A DNA stretch of 64,000 nucleotides from Desulfoluna spongiiphila (lineage in GTDB: Bacteria > Desulfobacterota > Desulfobacteria > Desulfobacterales > Desulfolunaceae): positions 62,001 to 126,000 of the forward strand of contig NZ_FMUX01000013.1 of assembly GCF_900101345.1 (NCBI RefSeq), in the 5' to 3' direction. The notes beneath the pieces were generated by a model. The model was not told the origin of the DNA. It did not search any database and saw only the letters and a program-made list of their open reading frames with translations. Of the stretch, positions 7,587-17,586 are shown piece after piece. The translations under genes were made by a program, and so were the position numbers. Position 1 is the stretch's first letter, and each line of letters begins with the position of its first letter.

Positions 7587-8483
7587 TTACTTCTGCCCTG
7601 TCATGGCATTGCCGATATCCTGCATGATCAGGAAGAGGGCATCGTCTAATCGCTCGGATATCATGTCGTTCGGGGCGGGGCGTTTTTCCTCCGGTTTTTC
7701 TTCGGTCCATTCGGACAATACATCCAGCACCTCATGTTCCCAGAACAAGACAATTTTCCAGTGGAGCTGCTCCTCGTAGAGGCTCACCTGGTCCACTGTG
7801 CGCTGCAGCAGGGTGTTTATCACACCCGGATAGGCCGTGCACATTTCATCCACAATGGTGCGGCCTGTGTGGGAGTCCACGCAGGTGACCTGGAGGTTCG
7901 GCCCGCCGGGGATCGCGCTTCGCATGGGGGTGCAGGTGATCTTGAGCTGGTCGGTACGCCAGGCCAGGGCATCGGCCACGGATTGCCGTGCATAGTCCCC
8001 ATAGGTCAGGGCGGTGCTGTTGCAGAGGTACCTAAGGTAAGCCGCTGCCGGAATGCTGGAGGAGTACGCCAGGGTGTGCAGATGACCCAGGATAGCGAGG
8101 TGGAGCACCGCCATGGGGGCAAAAAGGGGCAACCGCCCGAGGCGTTCTTCCGTGGTGGCGTCGGGAAGGAAAAAGAGGGGGCGGTGTGCTTCAAGGATAT
8201 CAAGGGCGTTTAATATCCGCGACGAAAGGGCCGGGTCTTCGACGTCCTCTGTGTCCCTGAGAAGGCCACCGATAGTGGCTAAAGGGGCTGCGAGTTCGTC
8301 CCATTGTCGTGCGGCAAGCTCTTCGCTGAGAAGGCTTTTCATGGGGCGTCTCATCGCATGCCAGAAGGGCATGGATGTGTCCGCAAAGAGCAGGTCAATG
8401 AGAAGGGGCAGGGCGGATGGTTCCGGTCCCTGGTCATCCGCAACGGAACGGGCTACTGTTTTTAACGGCGATTCAACATGCAT
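7587..8483 (-). CDS. All-helical protein of unknown function
   Basis: 298 residues from ATG 8483, preceded by an ideal AAGGAG. There is no signal peptide or clear membrane span. The sequence is mostly amphipathic helix. The central stretch (about 130-200: FAPMAVLHLAILGHL, then a YLRYLCNS helix and YGDYARQSVADALAWR) has the spacing seen in helices 5-7 of insecticidal delta-endotoxin N-terminal domains. I would not call it a toxin on that alone. It is monocistronic, and its downstream side abuts a MITE-like element. Confidence 0.55.
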   Translation of the reverse strand: MHVESPLKTVARSVADDQGPEPSALPLLIDLLFADTSMPFWHAMRRPMKSLLSEELAARQWDELAAPLATIGGLLRDTEDVEDPALSSRILNALDILEAHRPLFFLPDATTEERLGRLPLFAPMAVLHLAILGHLHTLAYSSSIPAAAYLRYLCNSTALTYGDYARQSVADALAWRTDQLKITCTPMRSAIPGGPNLQVTCVDSHTGRTIVDEMCTAYPGVINTLLQRTVDQVSLYEEQLHWKIVLFWEHEVLDVLSEWTEEKPEEKRPAPNDMISERLDDALFLIMQDIGNAMTGQK

Positions 8484-8730
8484 GGGGGCTCCTTGGGTAA
8501 GGTAGGTGGGGCGGAGAGGTGAAAGGGGGGAAGCCGTCAAAGGCTTTGGGGCGCATGGGTAAGGGGGTGGGGTTTTTCCAGAGTCGTATACTATGTTACT
8601 GTATTGGTCACGTGATGTCCACTGCAGGGCGCCCGCATCGTGCCGCGGGATTTGCCCTGGCGGAGCAGGGATGATCGCCTGCCGTATTTAAGGTGGCGGT
8701 GGCCGGGCGGGGTAACTACAGGAGGTGGGA

Positions 8731-9510
8731 ATGGAGAACGCGGCCTTTGTCTATGTGGGGTTTTTCTTTCTGGTGTTGTGGCTGCTGAGCCTGGGGATTT
8801 TTATTGGAAAAAGCAGGAAACAGTCACGTGAGATCAGGCGCCTTGAGACCATAGAGGAAAAATACAGAAACCTTTTTGAGAACATGACCGGCGCCTACGC
8901 CATGGGCGAGATGATGTACGATGACGGCGGGAGTCCTGTGGATTTTCTCTATGTGGCTGTCAACTCGGCGTTTGAGGCGATGTTTTCCATGGACCGGCGG
9001 GTGGTGGAGGGCAAACGGCTTTCGGAGGTGTTTCCCGGGGTGGATCAGGACGAACCGGGATGGCTGGACCATTTTGCCGAGGTGGTCCGCACCGGAGAGG
9101 GCAAAACCCTCAAGGAATACTCCGATGCCCTTAAGATGTGGTTTTACATCAATGTGTTTTATGCCGGAGGGGAGCGGTTTGTTACGGTCTTTACCGATAT
9201 CACGCCGCTTATGGATGCCGAGCGCCTCACAGGAGCCCTGGCCCTTGCCGGGGCTGCCAGCCATGAGTTGAGCCAGCCCCTTCAGGCGGCCCTGGGGTAT
9301 GCGGAGCTCATTGAACTCAAGGCAAAGGAAGGGCCGTGCAACGAGTCCCTCCTTGAGACCGTGGGACGGTTCTCTGGCCAGGTGGAACGCATCAAAGAGA
9401 TCGCCTCTCAACTCCGGAGCGTGTCCCGATACCGCACCAAGGGACACGCAGGATGCAAGCCCATCCTTGATCTTGCCGGCAGTGCCGACCCGATTCACCG
9501 GAGCGATTGA
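8731..9510 (+). CDS. PAS-HisKA protein lacking the kinase ATPase domain
   Basis: 259 residues from ATG 8731 with GGAGG upstream. It has one N-terminal membrane segment (about 6-26), a PAS domain (about 45-160, starting YRNLFENMTGAYAM) and a HisKA dimerisation helix with the H-box SHELSQPLQAALGY (about 175-190). It stops shortly after the second HisKA helix, so the HATPase domain is absent. The downstream DNA is the 3' end of a convergent gene, not a decayed ATPase domain. It may be a phosphotransfer or phosphatase scaffold, or a degraded kinase. Confidence 0.75.
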   Translation: MENAAFVYVGFFFLVLWLLSLGIFIGKSRKQSREIRRLETIEEKYRNLFENMTGAYAMGEMMYDDGGSPVDFLYVAVNSAFEAMFSMDRRVVEGKRLSEVFPGVDQDEPGWLDHFAEVVRTGEGKTLKEYSDALKMWFYINVFYAGGERFVTVFTDITPLMDAERLTGALALAGAASHELSQPLQAALGYAELIELKAKEGPCNESLLETVGRFSGQVERIKEIASQLRSVSRYRTKGHAGCKPILDLAGSADPIHRSD

Positions 9511-9534
9511 TTTCGCCTGGGTGCGAACCGCGGG

Positions 9535-10161
9535 TTACTCCCTTCGTGCGCCTTCGGCGCAGGGCCGGCACAGGAGGTCGCTGCCCTGGCGGATCATTTT
9601 GGTCTGCATGGTCAGCTCTCCGCACACGGCGCAGGCCACCGAAGGGGCCAGTTCCGCATAGGCTGGCTCGGGGATGGCGGCGTCGGTGATTTCGAAGATT
9701 TCCTCCACGGGTTTTGCGAGCAGGTCCAGGGTTTTCATAAGCTTCTGCTGTTTTTTTTCGGCTGCCGTGGCAGTTCCTGCCGAGACCTTTTTTTCCAGTT
9801 CGAGAAAGACCTCCGGGTTGTCCCCGGTGTACGCGTACGTGCTCCTGCGGGAAAAGCGAAACCCCTTTGCCGCCTGACGCGAATACACGGTGTACACATT
9901 TTTACCGATGTTGGAGATGGTGAGGTTGCCCTTGCCGGCGGTGGTCCCCAAAAGGACCTGCAGGGCATCCACGGAGCAAGCGTCGTTTTCGCTTATGGCC
10001 ACCAGCTCTTCGTCGTCGCTGCGGTCTTCGCCAAGCAGGCGAAGGGACTCCACGGCCACCAGGTAGCCGTAGACCAGGCCCGGGCAGAGGTGTCCGTGGA
10101 AGTCGATGCAGGGTTTCAAGGTGTCGGGCAGGGACAGGTTTGCGTAATGGGTGTGGTTCAT
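9535..10161 (-). CDS. FmdE-family protein with C-terminal zinc ribbon
   Basis: 208 residues. CIDFHGHLCPGLVYGYLVA and ENDACSVDALQVLLGTTAGKGNL are hallmark motifs of the FmdE family (formylmethanofuran dehydrogenase subunit E). Two CxxC pairs near the C terminus (CAVCGE, CRPC) form a zinc ribbon. Despite the name, FmdE proteins in sulfate reducers usually occur outside Fmd operons and are linked to molybdenum/tungsten enzymes or metal handling. Here the gene stands alone. Substrate and partner unknown; cytosolic. Confidence 0.85.
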   Translation of the reverse strand: MNHTHYANLSLPDTLKPCIDFHGHLCPGLVYGYLVAVESLRLLGEDRSDDEELVAISENDACSVDALQVLLGTTAGKGNLTISNIGKNVYTVYSRQAAKGFRFSRRSTYAYTGDNPEVFLELEKKVSAGTATAAEKKQQKLMKTLDLLAKPVEEIFEITDAAIPEPAYAELAPSVACAVCGELTMQTKMIRQGSDLLCRPCAEGARRE

Positions 10162-10334
10162 GGGGCCTCGCGTCGCTTTGGGTTCGTTATGGGATTTGCT
10201 TTATGGGGACTGTCGTGGCGACGGGTATCCGTCCCCCACATGTATCGGTCACTATAATGGAAGGCCCTCAGGTCTGTCAAAGGAGGCGGGGCTCCCGCCA
10301 GGGCGAGCGTAGTTGGCAACCAGTCAAAAGGTCA

Positions 10335-10543
10335 AGATCATGCCTTCTATGGTTAAAGTCGGATGAACCACAGAGTCACAGAGGGCTCAGAAAAAAACCA
10401 AAAAGATGCCTCCGGCGGCAAGGTGTGCCACCTTGAAAGCAAATTGCGAATGCGCCTTTGATTCAGATTAAACGGAGTCTGTTTTTTTAAACCTGTTTAT
10501 TAAATTTATTAAATGTTTAGCCCCCGGCAGGGCCGCCGGAGGC
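10335..10543 (-). repeat. MITE-like repeat with extended tail, reverse copy
   Basis: Reverse-oriented copy. The core runs from GCCTCCGGCGG (10408) to CCGCCGGAGGC (10543) and includes the CAAGGTG/CACCTTG hairpin. The adjoining tail (TTCTATGGTTAAAGTCGG, CACAGAG) matches, in reverse complement, the tail of the copy near 32020-32080. It occupies most of the 10162-10719 gap. Confidence 0.7.
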
Positions 10544-10671
10544 AAAAAGCGTGAATGCGATGGCCTTTGCCTGGCGTTTTTCGCTGCGCCCTGCGGATGG
10601 ATCCTGGGCATGCGTTCATTGTTTTTACCCGGGGATGTGGGGTCTTGCACTGGAATCTTCCCGGAAAAGGG

Positions 10672-10700
10672 TTGACAGTGCGGGGCCAGGACTTTATAAA
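10672..10700 (+). promoter_or_regulatory. Sigma-70-type promoter of the XRE-leuCD operon
   Basis: TTGACA at 10672-10677, a 17-bp spacer and TATAAA at 10695-10700. It lies 20 bp before the TTG start of the regulator gene, leaving a very short leader. Confidence 0.8.
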
Positions 10701-10719
10701 TGCTTCAGGAGGTGCAGTA

Positions 10720-11304
10720 TTGATAAAGTCAGAGCCTAAACATCAATTCGGAGGCAAGTTGCGGGCGGTCAGGGAGCGCCGGGGCGTCACCTTGAAGCAG
10801 GTGGCCGGCCGGGCCGGGGTGAGCGAGAGCCTGGTGTCCCAGATCGAGCGGAACAAGGTCTCCCCGTCCATAGACACCCTTCTCTCCATTGCCGACGTGC
10901 TGGGGGTCGATTACGAGTACCTGTTCAGCGACTACCGCAAGAAGGGCAAGGTTGAGATCATCCGTACCGCAGAGCGAAGCGTCACCCGGGACGGTTTGGT
11001 GACCATGAGCCGCCTCTCGGTCCGGGAGGAGATTCCCGGGGAGCACACCGTGGAAGCGTTTATGCTGGAGGTGGCGCCAAAGGGCCAGACCGGCGACCTG
11101 GAGTACGGGCACGCCGGCCGCGAGTTCGGGATCATCTTAGACGGTGAAGCCGAGCTGTTGTACGGGGACGATACCTACGCCCTGGCCAAGGGCGATACGG
11201 TCTCTTTTGCCTCGCGAATCCCTCATATTTTAAAAAACCGCGGCAAGGCTACCCTGAAGGCGGTGTGGATCGTTTCACCGCCCCGACAGGCCTCGCACAA
11301 ATAA
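10720..11304 (+). CDS. XRE-family regulator with cupin domain
   Basis: 194 residues from TTG 10720, chosen because it follows AGGAGG and the promoter; longer upstream frames would overlap the promoter. An N-terminal HTH of the Xre type (about 12-66: VRERRGVTLKQVAGRAGVSESLVSQIER) is followed by a C-terminal cupin (about 110-190, with GHAGREFGIILDGEAEL). Such proteins are usually metabolite-responsive repressors or activators. It lies 38 bp upstream of leuC with no terminator between, so it probably controls its own operon. Confidence 0.85.
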   Translation: MIKSEPKHQFGGKLRAVRERRGVTLKQVAGRAGVSESLVSQIERNKVSPSIDTLLSIADVLGVDYEYLFSDYRKKGKVEIIRTAERSVTRDGLVTMSRLSVREEIPGEHTVEAFMLEVAPKGQTGDLEYGHAGREFGIILDGEAELLYGDDTYALAKGDTVSFASRIPHILKNRGKATLKAVWIVSPPRQASHK

Positions 11305-11342
11305 ACCATTTGCACATGAACCAGACATTTTCCGGAGGAGAT

Positions 11343-12635
<1,293 letters not shown>

Positions 12636-12638
12636 GCC

Positions 12639-13163
12639 ATGAAATCATTCAACGGAAAAGTCCTGTTTCTGGATCGGTCCGATATCAACACCGATGAAAT
12701 CATACCGGCACGGTATTTAACCGAGATCACCAAGGAGGCCTTGAAGCCCTATCTTCTGGAGGACCTCGAGATGGAAGGCTTTGCCCCGGAAAGGGACGTG
12801 GCGCCCTCCGGTGCGGTGGTAACCCGGGCCAACTTCGGCTGCGGTTCCTCCCGCGAGCATGCGCCCTGGGCCTTAGAGGTAAACGATATCAACATCGTCA
12901 TCGGGGAGAGCTTTGCCCGGATCTTCAAGCAGAACATGTTCAACTGCGGCATGATGGCTGTGGAGCTGTCCGCCGAGGTTCTAGACGATCTGGTGGCACG
13001 GTTTGCAGGCAAAGAGACCGAGCTGGTCACCGACCTCGAAAAGGGCATGTTCAGCTTTTCCGCCGGAGGCGAGACCCTTGAGGTTCCCTTTGAGATTTCC
13101 GAGTTCGACCGCGCCCTGGTGCATGCGGGGGGCTGGGTCGGCTATGCGGATTCAAACTACTGA
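12639..13163 (+). CDS. leuD: 3-isopropylmalate dehydratase-type small subunit
   Basis: 174 residues, 3 bp after leuC. Contains the small-subunit signatures SDINTDEIIPARYL near the N terminus and NFGCGSSREHAPWAL around residues 65-80, which form the swivel domain and close the active site over the Fe-S cluster of the large subunit. Length is normal for the LeuD/homoaconitase small-subunit family. A strong terminator follows, so the operon is regulator-leuC-leuD. Confidence 0.88.
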   Translation: MKSFNGKVLFLDRSDINTDEIIPARYLTEITKEALKPYLLEDLEMEGFAPERDVAPSGAVVTRANFGCGSSREHAPWALEVNDINIVIGESFARIFKQNMFNCGMMAVELSAEVLDDLVARFAGKETELVTDLEKGMFSFSAGGETLEVPFEISEFDRALVHAGGWVGYADSNY

Positions 13164-13215
13164 TCCATGAGCCCCGATTCCCCGTCAGGGGACAGGGGTG
13201 AGGGCTTCTCAGTGT

Positions 13216-13256
13216 AAAGGGGATGGCTGCCCGAAGGGCGGCCGTCCCCTTTTGTT
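13216..13256 (+). terminator. Terminator of the XRE-leuCD operon
   Basis: AAAGGGGATGGC...GCCGTCCCCTTTT stem with an inner GCCC/GGGC and GAA loop, ending in a T-rich run. Confidence 0.85.
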
Positions 13257-13415
13257 TGCGGAAAAAAGGTGCTATGGTCTCAATTTGCCGGAATCCGCAA
13301 GGGAAAGAGCCCTTCCGCCACCCCATGCGTAAGGTTTATTGCGGAGAACATGTGCTGAATGCCCGCCCCCCCATGCGCTGGTCGGGAATCGTTCCGGTGT
13401 TTTATGCGCATCATC

Positions 13416-13706
13416 ATGACAACAGACCACGAGATACACTCCATGAAACGATTTGAAGAGCTCTTTGCGGAGCTGAAGAAGAAAGTGGCGGCCGGCGATC
13501 CCGATTCCGGGACCGTCAAAGAGCTCCATGCAGGAAAGCATGCCATCGGCAAAAAGGTCATCGAAGAGGCCGGTGAAGTCTGGATGGCCGCCGAGTATGA
13601 AGGCAAAGAGAAGACCGCCGAAGAGATTTCCCAGCTTCTCTACCATCTCCAGGTGATGATGATTGCCTGTGATCTGGAGCTGGAGGATGTCTACAAATAT
13701 CTGTGA
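13416..13706 (+). CDS. hisE: Phosphoribosyl-ATP diphosphatase
   Basis: About 96 residues; the start is uncertain (ATG 13404, 13416 or 13443; none has a strong ribosome-binding site, and the last gives the usual family length). The body (FEELFAELKKKV, KHAIGKKVIEEAGEVWMAAEYE, EEISQLLYHLQVMM) is the all-alpha MazG-like fold of HisE, with the EExxE metal-binding residues intact. It hydrolyses phosphoribosyl-ATP to phosphoribosyl-AMP in histidine synthesis. hisG follows, so steps one and two are neighbours. Confidence 0.88.
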   Translation: MTTDHEIHSMKRFEELFAELKKKVAAGDPDSGTVKELHAGKHAIGKKVIEEAGEVWMAAEYEGKEKTAEEISQLLYHLQVMMIACDLELEDVYKYL

Positions 13707-13760
13707 TGGCTTTCCGCCCGCCGGAGCGCATCACGTCAGTTGAGTAAGGAAAACCGTCAG

Positions 13761-14612
13761 ATGTTGAAAATAGCACTTCCCAACAAGGGGTCTCTCTCCG
13801 AAGAGTCCCGGGCCCTTATTTCCGAAGCCGGGTACAATTGCCGCCGCTACAGCCGTGAACTGAAAGTGACGGATGTGGAAAACCAGGTGGAGTTCATCTT
13901 TCTTCGCCCCAGAGACATTGCGGTCTATGTGCAGAGCGGGATCATCGACCTGGGCATCACCGGTCGGGACCTGGCCATGGACAGCGAGTCCGAACTCGAC
14001 GAACTGCTGTCCCTGGGCTTCGGACGATCCAAGTTCTGCTACGCGGTGCCCGAAGAGAGCCTGCTTACCCCGGAAGGGTTCAACGGCAAGCGCATCGCCA
14101 CCTCGTATCCCGGTATAGTGGGCCAGGACCTGAAGCGTCGGAACATCGATGCAAAGATCATCAAGCTCGACGGTGCCATTGAGATCTCCATCAACCTGGG
14201 CGTGGCCGATGCCATCGCCGATGTGGTGCAGACCGGGCGCACCATGGCCGAGGCCGGACTCCGCATCAGCGGCAAGCCCATCATGGACTCCGAGGCCCTT
14301 CTGGTGACCCGAAAAGGCCGCCTGGAGACCCTCACCGCGCCGGAGCAGATGTTCATCGAACGTCTCAAGGGCATCGTGGTGGCCCGGCAGTACGTGATGG
14401 TGGAGTACGACGTGGCCGGAGAGTCCCTTGAAAAGGCCTGCGCCGTGACTCCCGGCATCGAAGCCCCCACCGTAGCTCCCCTGCGGCGCGAGGGGTGGTT
14501 TGCCGTAAAGGCCATGGCGCCCAAAAAGGACCTCAACACCATCATGGACCATCTGGTGGATGTGGGGGCCAAAGGGGTGATCGCGACAGATATCCGGACC
14601 TGCAGGCTTTAA
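13761..14612 (+). CDS. hisG: ATP phosphoribosyltransferase, long form
   Basis: 283 residues from ATG 13761 (MLKIALPNKGSL), the usual start. Catalyses the first committed step of histidine biosynthesis from ATP and PRPP. Contains the type-II periplasmic-binding-like catalytic domain, with the PRPP-binding segment GVADAIADVVQTGRT (about 152-166), and a C-terminal ACT-like regulatory domain (about 210-283). This is the long, hexameric form that does not need HisZ. No other his genes lie in the window apart from hisE. Confidence 0.93.
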   Translation: MLKIALPNKGSLSEESRALISEAGYNCRRYSRELKVTDVENQVEFIFLRPRDIAVYVQSGIIDLGITGRDLAMDSESELDELLSLGFGRSKFCYAVPEESLLTPEGFNGKRIATSYPGIVGQDLKRRNIDAKIIKLDGAIEISINLGVADAIADVVQTGRTMAEAGLRISGKPIMDSEALLVTRKGRLETLTAPEQMFIERLKGIVVARQYVMVEYDVAGESLEKACAVTPGIEAPTVAPLRREGWFAVKAMAPKKDLNTIMDHLVDVGAKGVIATDIRTCRL

Positions 14613-14700
14613 GGTTCGCTATTCAACACTTCGTGGGTGCCGCTCATGGGTGGTGGGGGCCGGACACGATTCTCATGTACAAGCAGACAGGACGTGAGCA

Positions 14701-15090
14701 ATGGTCTTTATCTCGACAATGCTGGCCCTCCTCGTGGCGTCGAACTTCGGACGGCAAGGCCTGATCTACGGGTTTATCCTCGGGATCTCCATGGAGGTGG
14801 TGAACCTGGTGGTTTCCGCCCGGGTGGTGCGCAAGGCCGAAGAGAACACACGCATCCGATACATGGGACTCCTGGAAAAGAAAAAAGACCGGGAAAAGCT
14901 CCTGGAGAAGAAGTGTGAATCCCTCACCCGTGAGATCGACACCCTGGATCGCCAGGTCAAAGAACTCGAAGAGAAGACCAACGGGTACATGCACCAGGTG
15001 ACGGAAAATGAGAAAGTGATCGATAAACTTCGTCGTGAAAACGAAAAGCAGGCCCGCATCATCGATGCTGCCGGGAACCGGCTGCCATGA
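14701..15090 (+). CDS. Small membrane-anchored coiled-coil protein
   Basis: 129 residues. An N-terminal hydrophobic region (about 1-40) is followed by a long charged coiled coil (about 45-120, rich in Glu, Lys and Leu). This resembles bitopic scaffold or division-type proteins, but no family is recognised. Its stop codon overlaps the thiD start by ATGA, so the two are translationally coupled, although no functional link with thiamine synthesis is obvious. Confidence 0.7.
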   Translation: MVFISTMLALLVASNFGRQGLIYGFILGISMEVVNLVVSARVVRKAEENTRIRYMGLLEKKKDREKLLEKKCESLTREIDTLDRQVKELEEKTNGYMHQVTENEKVIDKLRRENEKQARIIDAAGNRLP

Positions 15091-15893
15091 CGCCGCCCAG
15101 GGTTCTTGCCGTTGCGGGCTCCGACAGCTGCGCAGGGGCCGGTCTTCAGGCCGACCTGAAGACCCTGGCCTCCCTGGGCTGTTACGGCATGACCGCCGTG
15201 ACCGCGGTGACGGCCCAGAACACCCGGGGCGTAAGCCGGGTGATGCCGGTGCCCCCGGACATGGTCCGGGCCCAGATGGAGGCGGTCCTTGAAGATATCG
15301 GGGCAGATGCCGTGAAGATCGGGATGCTGGGTTCTCCTGAAAACGCCGAAGCCGTTGGTGAGATCCTGGGAACCCTTAAGGGGGTCCCGGTGGTTCTGGA
15401 TCCCGTCATGGCCGCCCAGAGCGGAGACGGGCTGAACGCCGAAGAGACACCACGGGCTCTTTTGGCCCATGTGATGCCCCGGGTAACGGTGATGACCCCC
15501 AACATTCCCGAGGCGGAAAAACTCACCGGCCTTGTCGTCGCCTCGTTGGACGGCATGGAAGCCGCGGCCCGGCGCCTGGTGGCCATGGGGTGTTCCAATG
15601 TGCTCCTTAAGGGGGGGCACTTTGGCGGGCACGACTGCCCGGACCTTCTTTTTGAAGGGGAGACGGGGCAGCTCACCCGTTTTGCCGCGCCCCGCATCGA
15701 GACCCGAAACGATCACGGCACCGGGTGCACCCTGGCCTCGGCCCTGGCCGCGTACCTTGCGCGGGGTCTCTCCCTTTGCGAGGCGGCCCGACAGGCCAAA
15801 ACGTATACTTCAGGGGCGCTTCAAGGCGCCGTATCCCAGCAGCTGGGCTCGGGCCACGGGCCCCTTGCCCACTTTCATTCCGGGCTGCTCTGA
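15087..15893 (+). CDS. thiD: Hydroxymethylpyrimidine (phosphate) kinase
   Basis: 268 residues. Phosphorylates HMP and HMP-P for thiamine pyrophosphate synthesis. Ribokinase-fold motifs are clear: AGSDSCAGAGLQADLKT at the N terminus, VVLDPVMAAQSGDGL near 100, TPNIPEAEKLTG near 137 and the anion hole/catalytic loop DHGTGCTLASALAAYLARG near 210. Length is typical. Translation is coupled to the preceding coiled-coil gene. No thiE or thiamine riboswitch was seen here. Confidence 0.92.
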   Translation: MTPPRVLAVAGSDSCAGAGLQADLKTLASLGCYGMTAVTAVTAQNTRGVSRVMPVPPDMVRAQMEAVLEDIGADAVKIGMLGSPENAEAVGEILGTLKGVPVVLDPVMAAQSGDGLNAEETPRALLAHVMPRVTVMTPNIPEAEKLTGLVVASLDGMEAAARRLVAMGCSNVLLKGGHFGGHDCPDLLFEGETGQLTRFAAPRIETRNDHGTGCTLASALAAYLARGLSLCEAARQAKTYTSGALQGAVSQQLGSGHGPLAHFHSGLL

Positions 15894-16116
15894 GTCTTTC
15901 CTTAAAGGGGCCATACGGCCCCTCTCCTTGTCGGATGTTCCCATTCCGGTCCTTTCCGGATCGAAAAACCTTGCCAAGATTTGTATACATCGGATAGTAT
16001 AATCAGCTTCGCACTCGGTACGAAAGGGGTGACGTGTGCCCGAAAATCACTGCGGGCCGGTCTGAGTATCGGAATCATCAGGGCTTTGTGAAAGCCAAAA
16101 AGGGTAGTTTTGTATT

Positions 16117-17511
16117 ATGGCGGTAAAAAAAGGTGAAGTGGTCGACATAGCGGTCACCGATATGGCTTTCGGTGGGCGCGGCCTTGCCAGGGTAGACGGC
16201 ATGGCTCTTTTTATTGACGGCGCCGTGGCCGGGGATACGGTTCGGGCGCGGGTCTTTAAAAAGAAAAAGAGTTTTGCCGAAGCGCGGACGCTGGAGCTTC
16301 TGGAGCCGTCGGAAAACCGCGTTGCGCCCCGGTGCGAGTATGCATCCTGGTGCGGCGGCTGCAAATGGCAGTTCCTGGATTACGAGACGCAGCTTGCGTA
16401 CAAGCGCGACCACGTGGTGGAGTCCCTCGGGCACATCGGGAACATCCATGGGGTGACGGTTCATCCGACCCTGCCGTCCACGCATCTGTTCGGGTACCGG
16501 AACAAGATGGAGTTCTCCTGCTCGGACAGCCGCTGGCTCCTGCCCCATGAACTCAACGACCCCGAGATTGAAAAAGGGCTGGGCATCGGGCTGCATGTCC
16601 CCGGCACCTTCAGCAAGGTCATCGACATCAAGCAGTGCCATATCCAGCCGGAGACGGGGAACCGCCTCCTGGAAAAGGTCCGGGAGTACATCAAGGCGTC
16701 GGATCTTCCCGTGTACGGCCTGAGGAGCCACGAAGGCTTCTGGCGGTTCGTCATGCTGAGGCACTCCTACCATGAAGACCGCTGGATGGTGAATATCGTC
16801 ACGGCCGAAGATCGGCCCGACGTGGTCCAGCCCCTGGCCGACGAGCTTGTGGCCGCTTTTCCCGAGGTGGCATCCGTGGTCAACAACATCACCAGCCGCA
16901 AGGCCGGGGTGGCCGTTGGGGAGAGTGAAAAATGCCTGGCAGGTGAGCCCTTCATCACCGATCGCCTGGGGGATTACACGTTTAACATTTCAGCCAACTC
17001 CTTTTTCCAGACCAACACCCCCGGTGCCGAGGCCCTTTACACCACGGTGGAAAAGTTTGCAGGCCTTACGGGGACCGAGCGGGTCATCGATTTATACAGC
17101 GGCACGGGCACCATTCCCATCTGGCTCTCCAAGGGGGCCTCTGAGATCACGGGCCTTGAGATTGTGCCCAGCGCCATCGAAGACGCCAACGAGAACTGCC
17201 GCCGAAACGGGGTGGAGAACTGCCGGTTTGTGCTGGGGGATATCCGGGAAGCCCTTCCGGGGGTAGACGTCAAGCCCGACGTGATGATCATCGACCCTCC
17301 CCGTGCCGGCATGCACAAAGAGGTGGTCGAGCGGGTCGCGGAGCTGAGCCCGGATCGCATCGTCTATGTCTCCTGCAACCCGGCCACCCTGGCCCGGGAC
17401 CTTGAGATGCTCAAGGCGCAGTACGAGATCTGTGAAGTGCAGCCCGTTGACATGTTTCCCCACACCTTTCATATCGAAGCGGTGGCCCGACTGGAAAAAC
17501 GCCGGGATTAG
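16117..17511 (+). CDS. rlmD: 23S rRNA (uracil-C5)-methyltransferase
   Basis: 464 residues. N-terminal TRAM domain (about 1-58), Fe-S cluster cysteines around CEYASWCGGC (about 69-78) plus one further Cys, then a Rossmann methyltransferase domain with DLYSGTGT (about 325), IIDPPRAGM and the catalytic SCNPATLARD (about 425). This is the RlmD/RumA family that methylates 23S rRNA U1939; RlmC and TrmA relatives are less likely given the TRAM and Fe-S regions. A TATAAT box at 15998-16003 may be part of its promoter. Confidence 0.88.
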   Translation: MAVKKGEVVDIAVTDMAFGGRGLARVDGMALFIDGAVAGDTVRARVFKKKKSFAEARTLELLEPSENRVAPRCEYASWCGGCKWQFLDYETQLAYKRDHVVESLGHIGNIHGVTVHPTLPSTHLFGYRNKMEFSCSDSRWLLPHELNDPEIEKGLGIGLHVPGTFSKVIDIKQCHIQPETGNRLLEKVREYIKASDLPVYGLRSHEGFWRFVMLRHSYHEDRWMVNIVTAEDRPDVVQPLADELVAAFPEVASVVNNITSRKAGVAVGESEKCLAGEPFITDRLGDYTFNISANSFFQTNTPGAEALYTTVEKFAGLTGTERVIDLYSGTGTIPIWLSKGASEITGLEIVPSAIEDANENCRRNGVENCRFVLGDIREALPGVDVKPDVMIIDPPRAGMHKEVVERVAELSPDRIVYVSCNPATLARDLEMLKAQYEICEVQPVDMFPHTFHIEAVARLEKRRD

Positions 17512-17563
17512 CCGGAAAACCGGGATGCGTGCCCACCCTTCACGTTGCAGGGCCCTTTCCAGA

Positions 17564-17586
17564 GGCAGGCGCCGACGGCGCCTGCC
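17564..17586. other. Perfect 10-bp hairpin after rlmD
   Basis: GGCAGGCGCC/GGCGCCTGCC with a 3-nt loop, 52 bp after the rlmD stop. There is no T-run, so it is not a classical intrinsic terminator; it may stabilise the 3' end or form a cruciform. Confidence 0.6.

Noticed and set aside
15900..15925. Possible terminator after thiD
   Set aside because: AGGGGCC/GGCCCCT hairpin is present but has no T-run; too weak to call.
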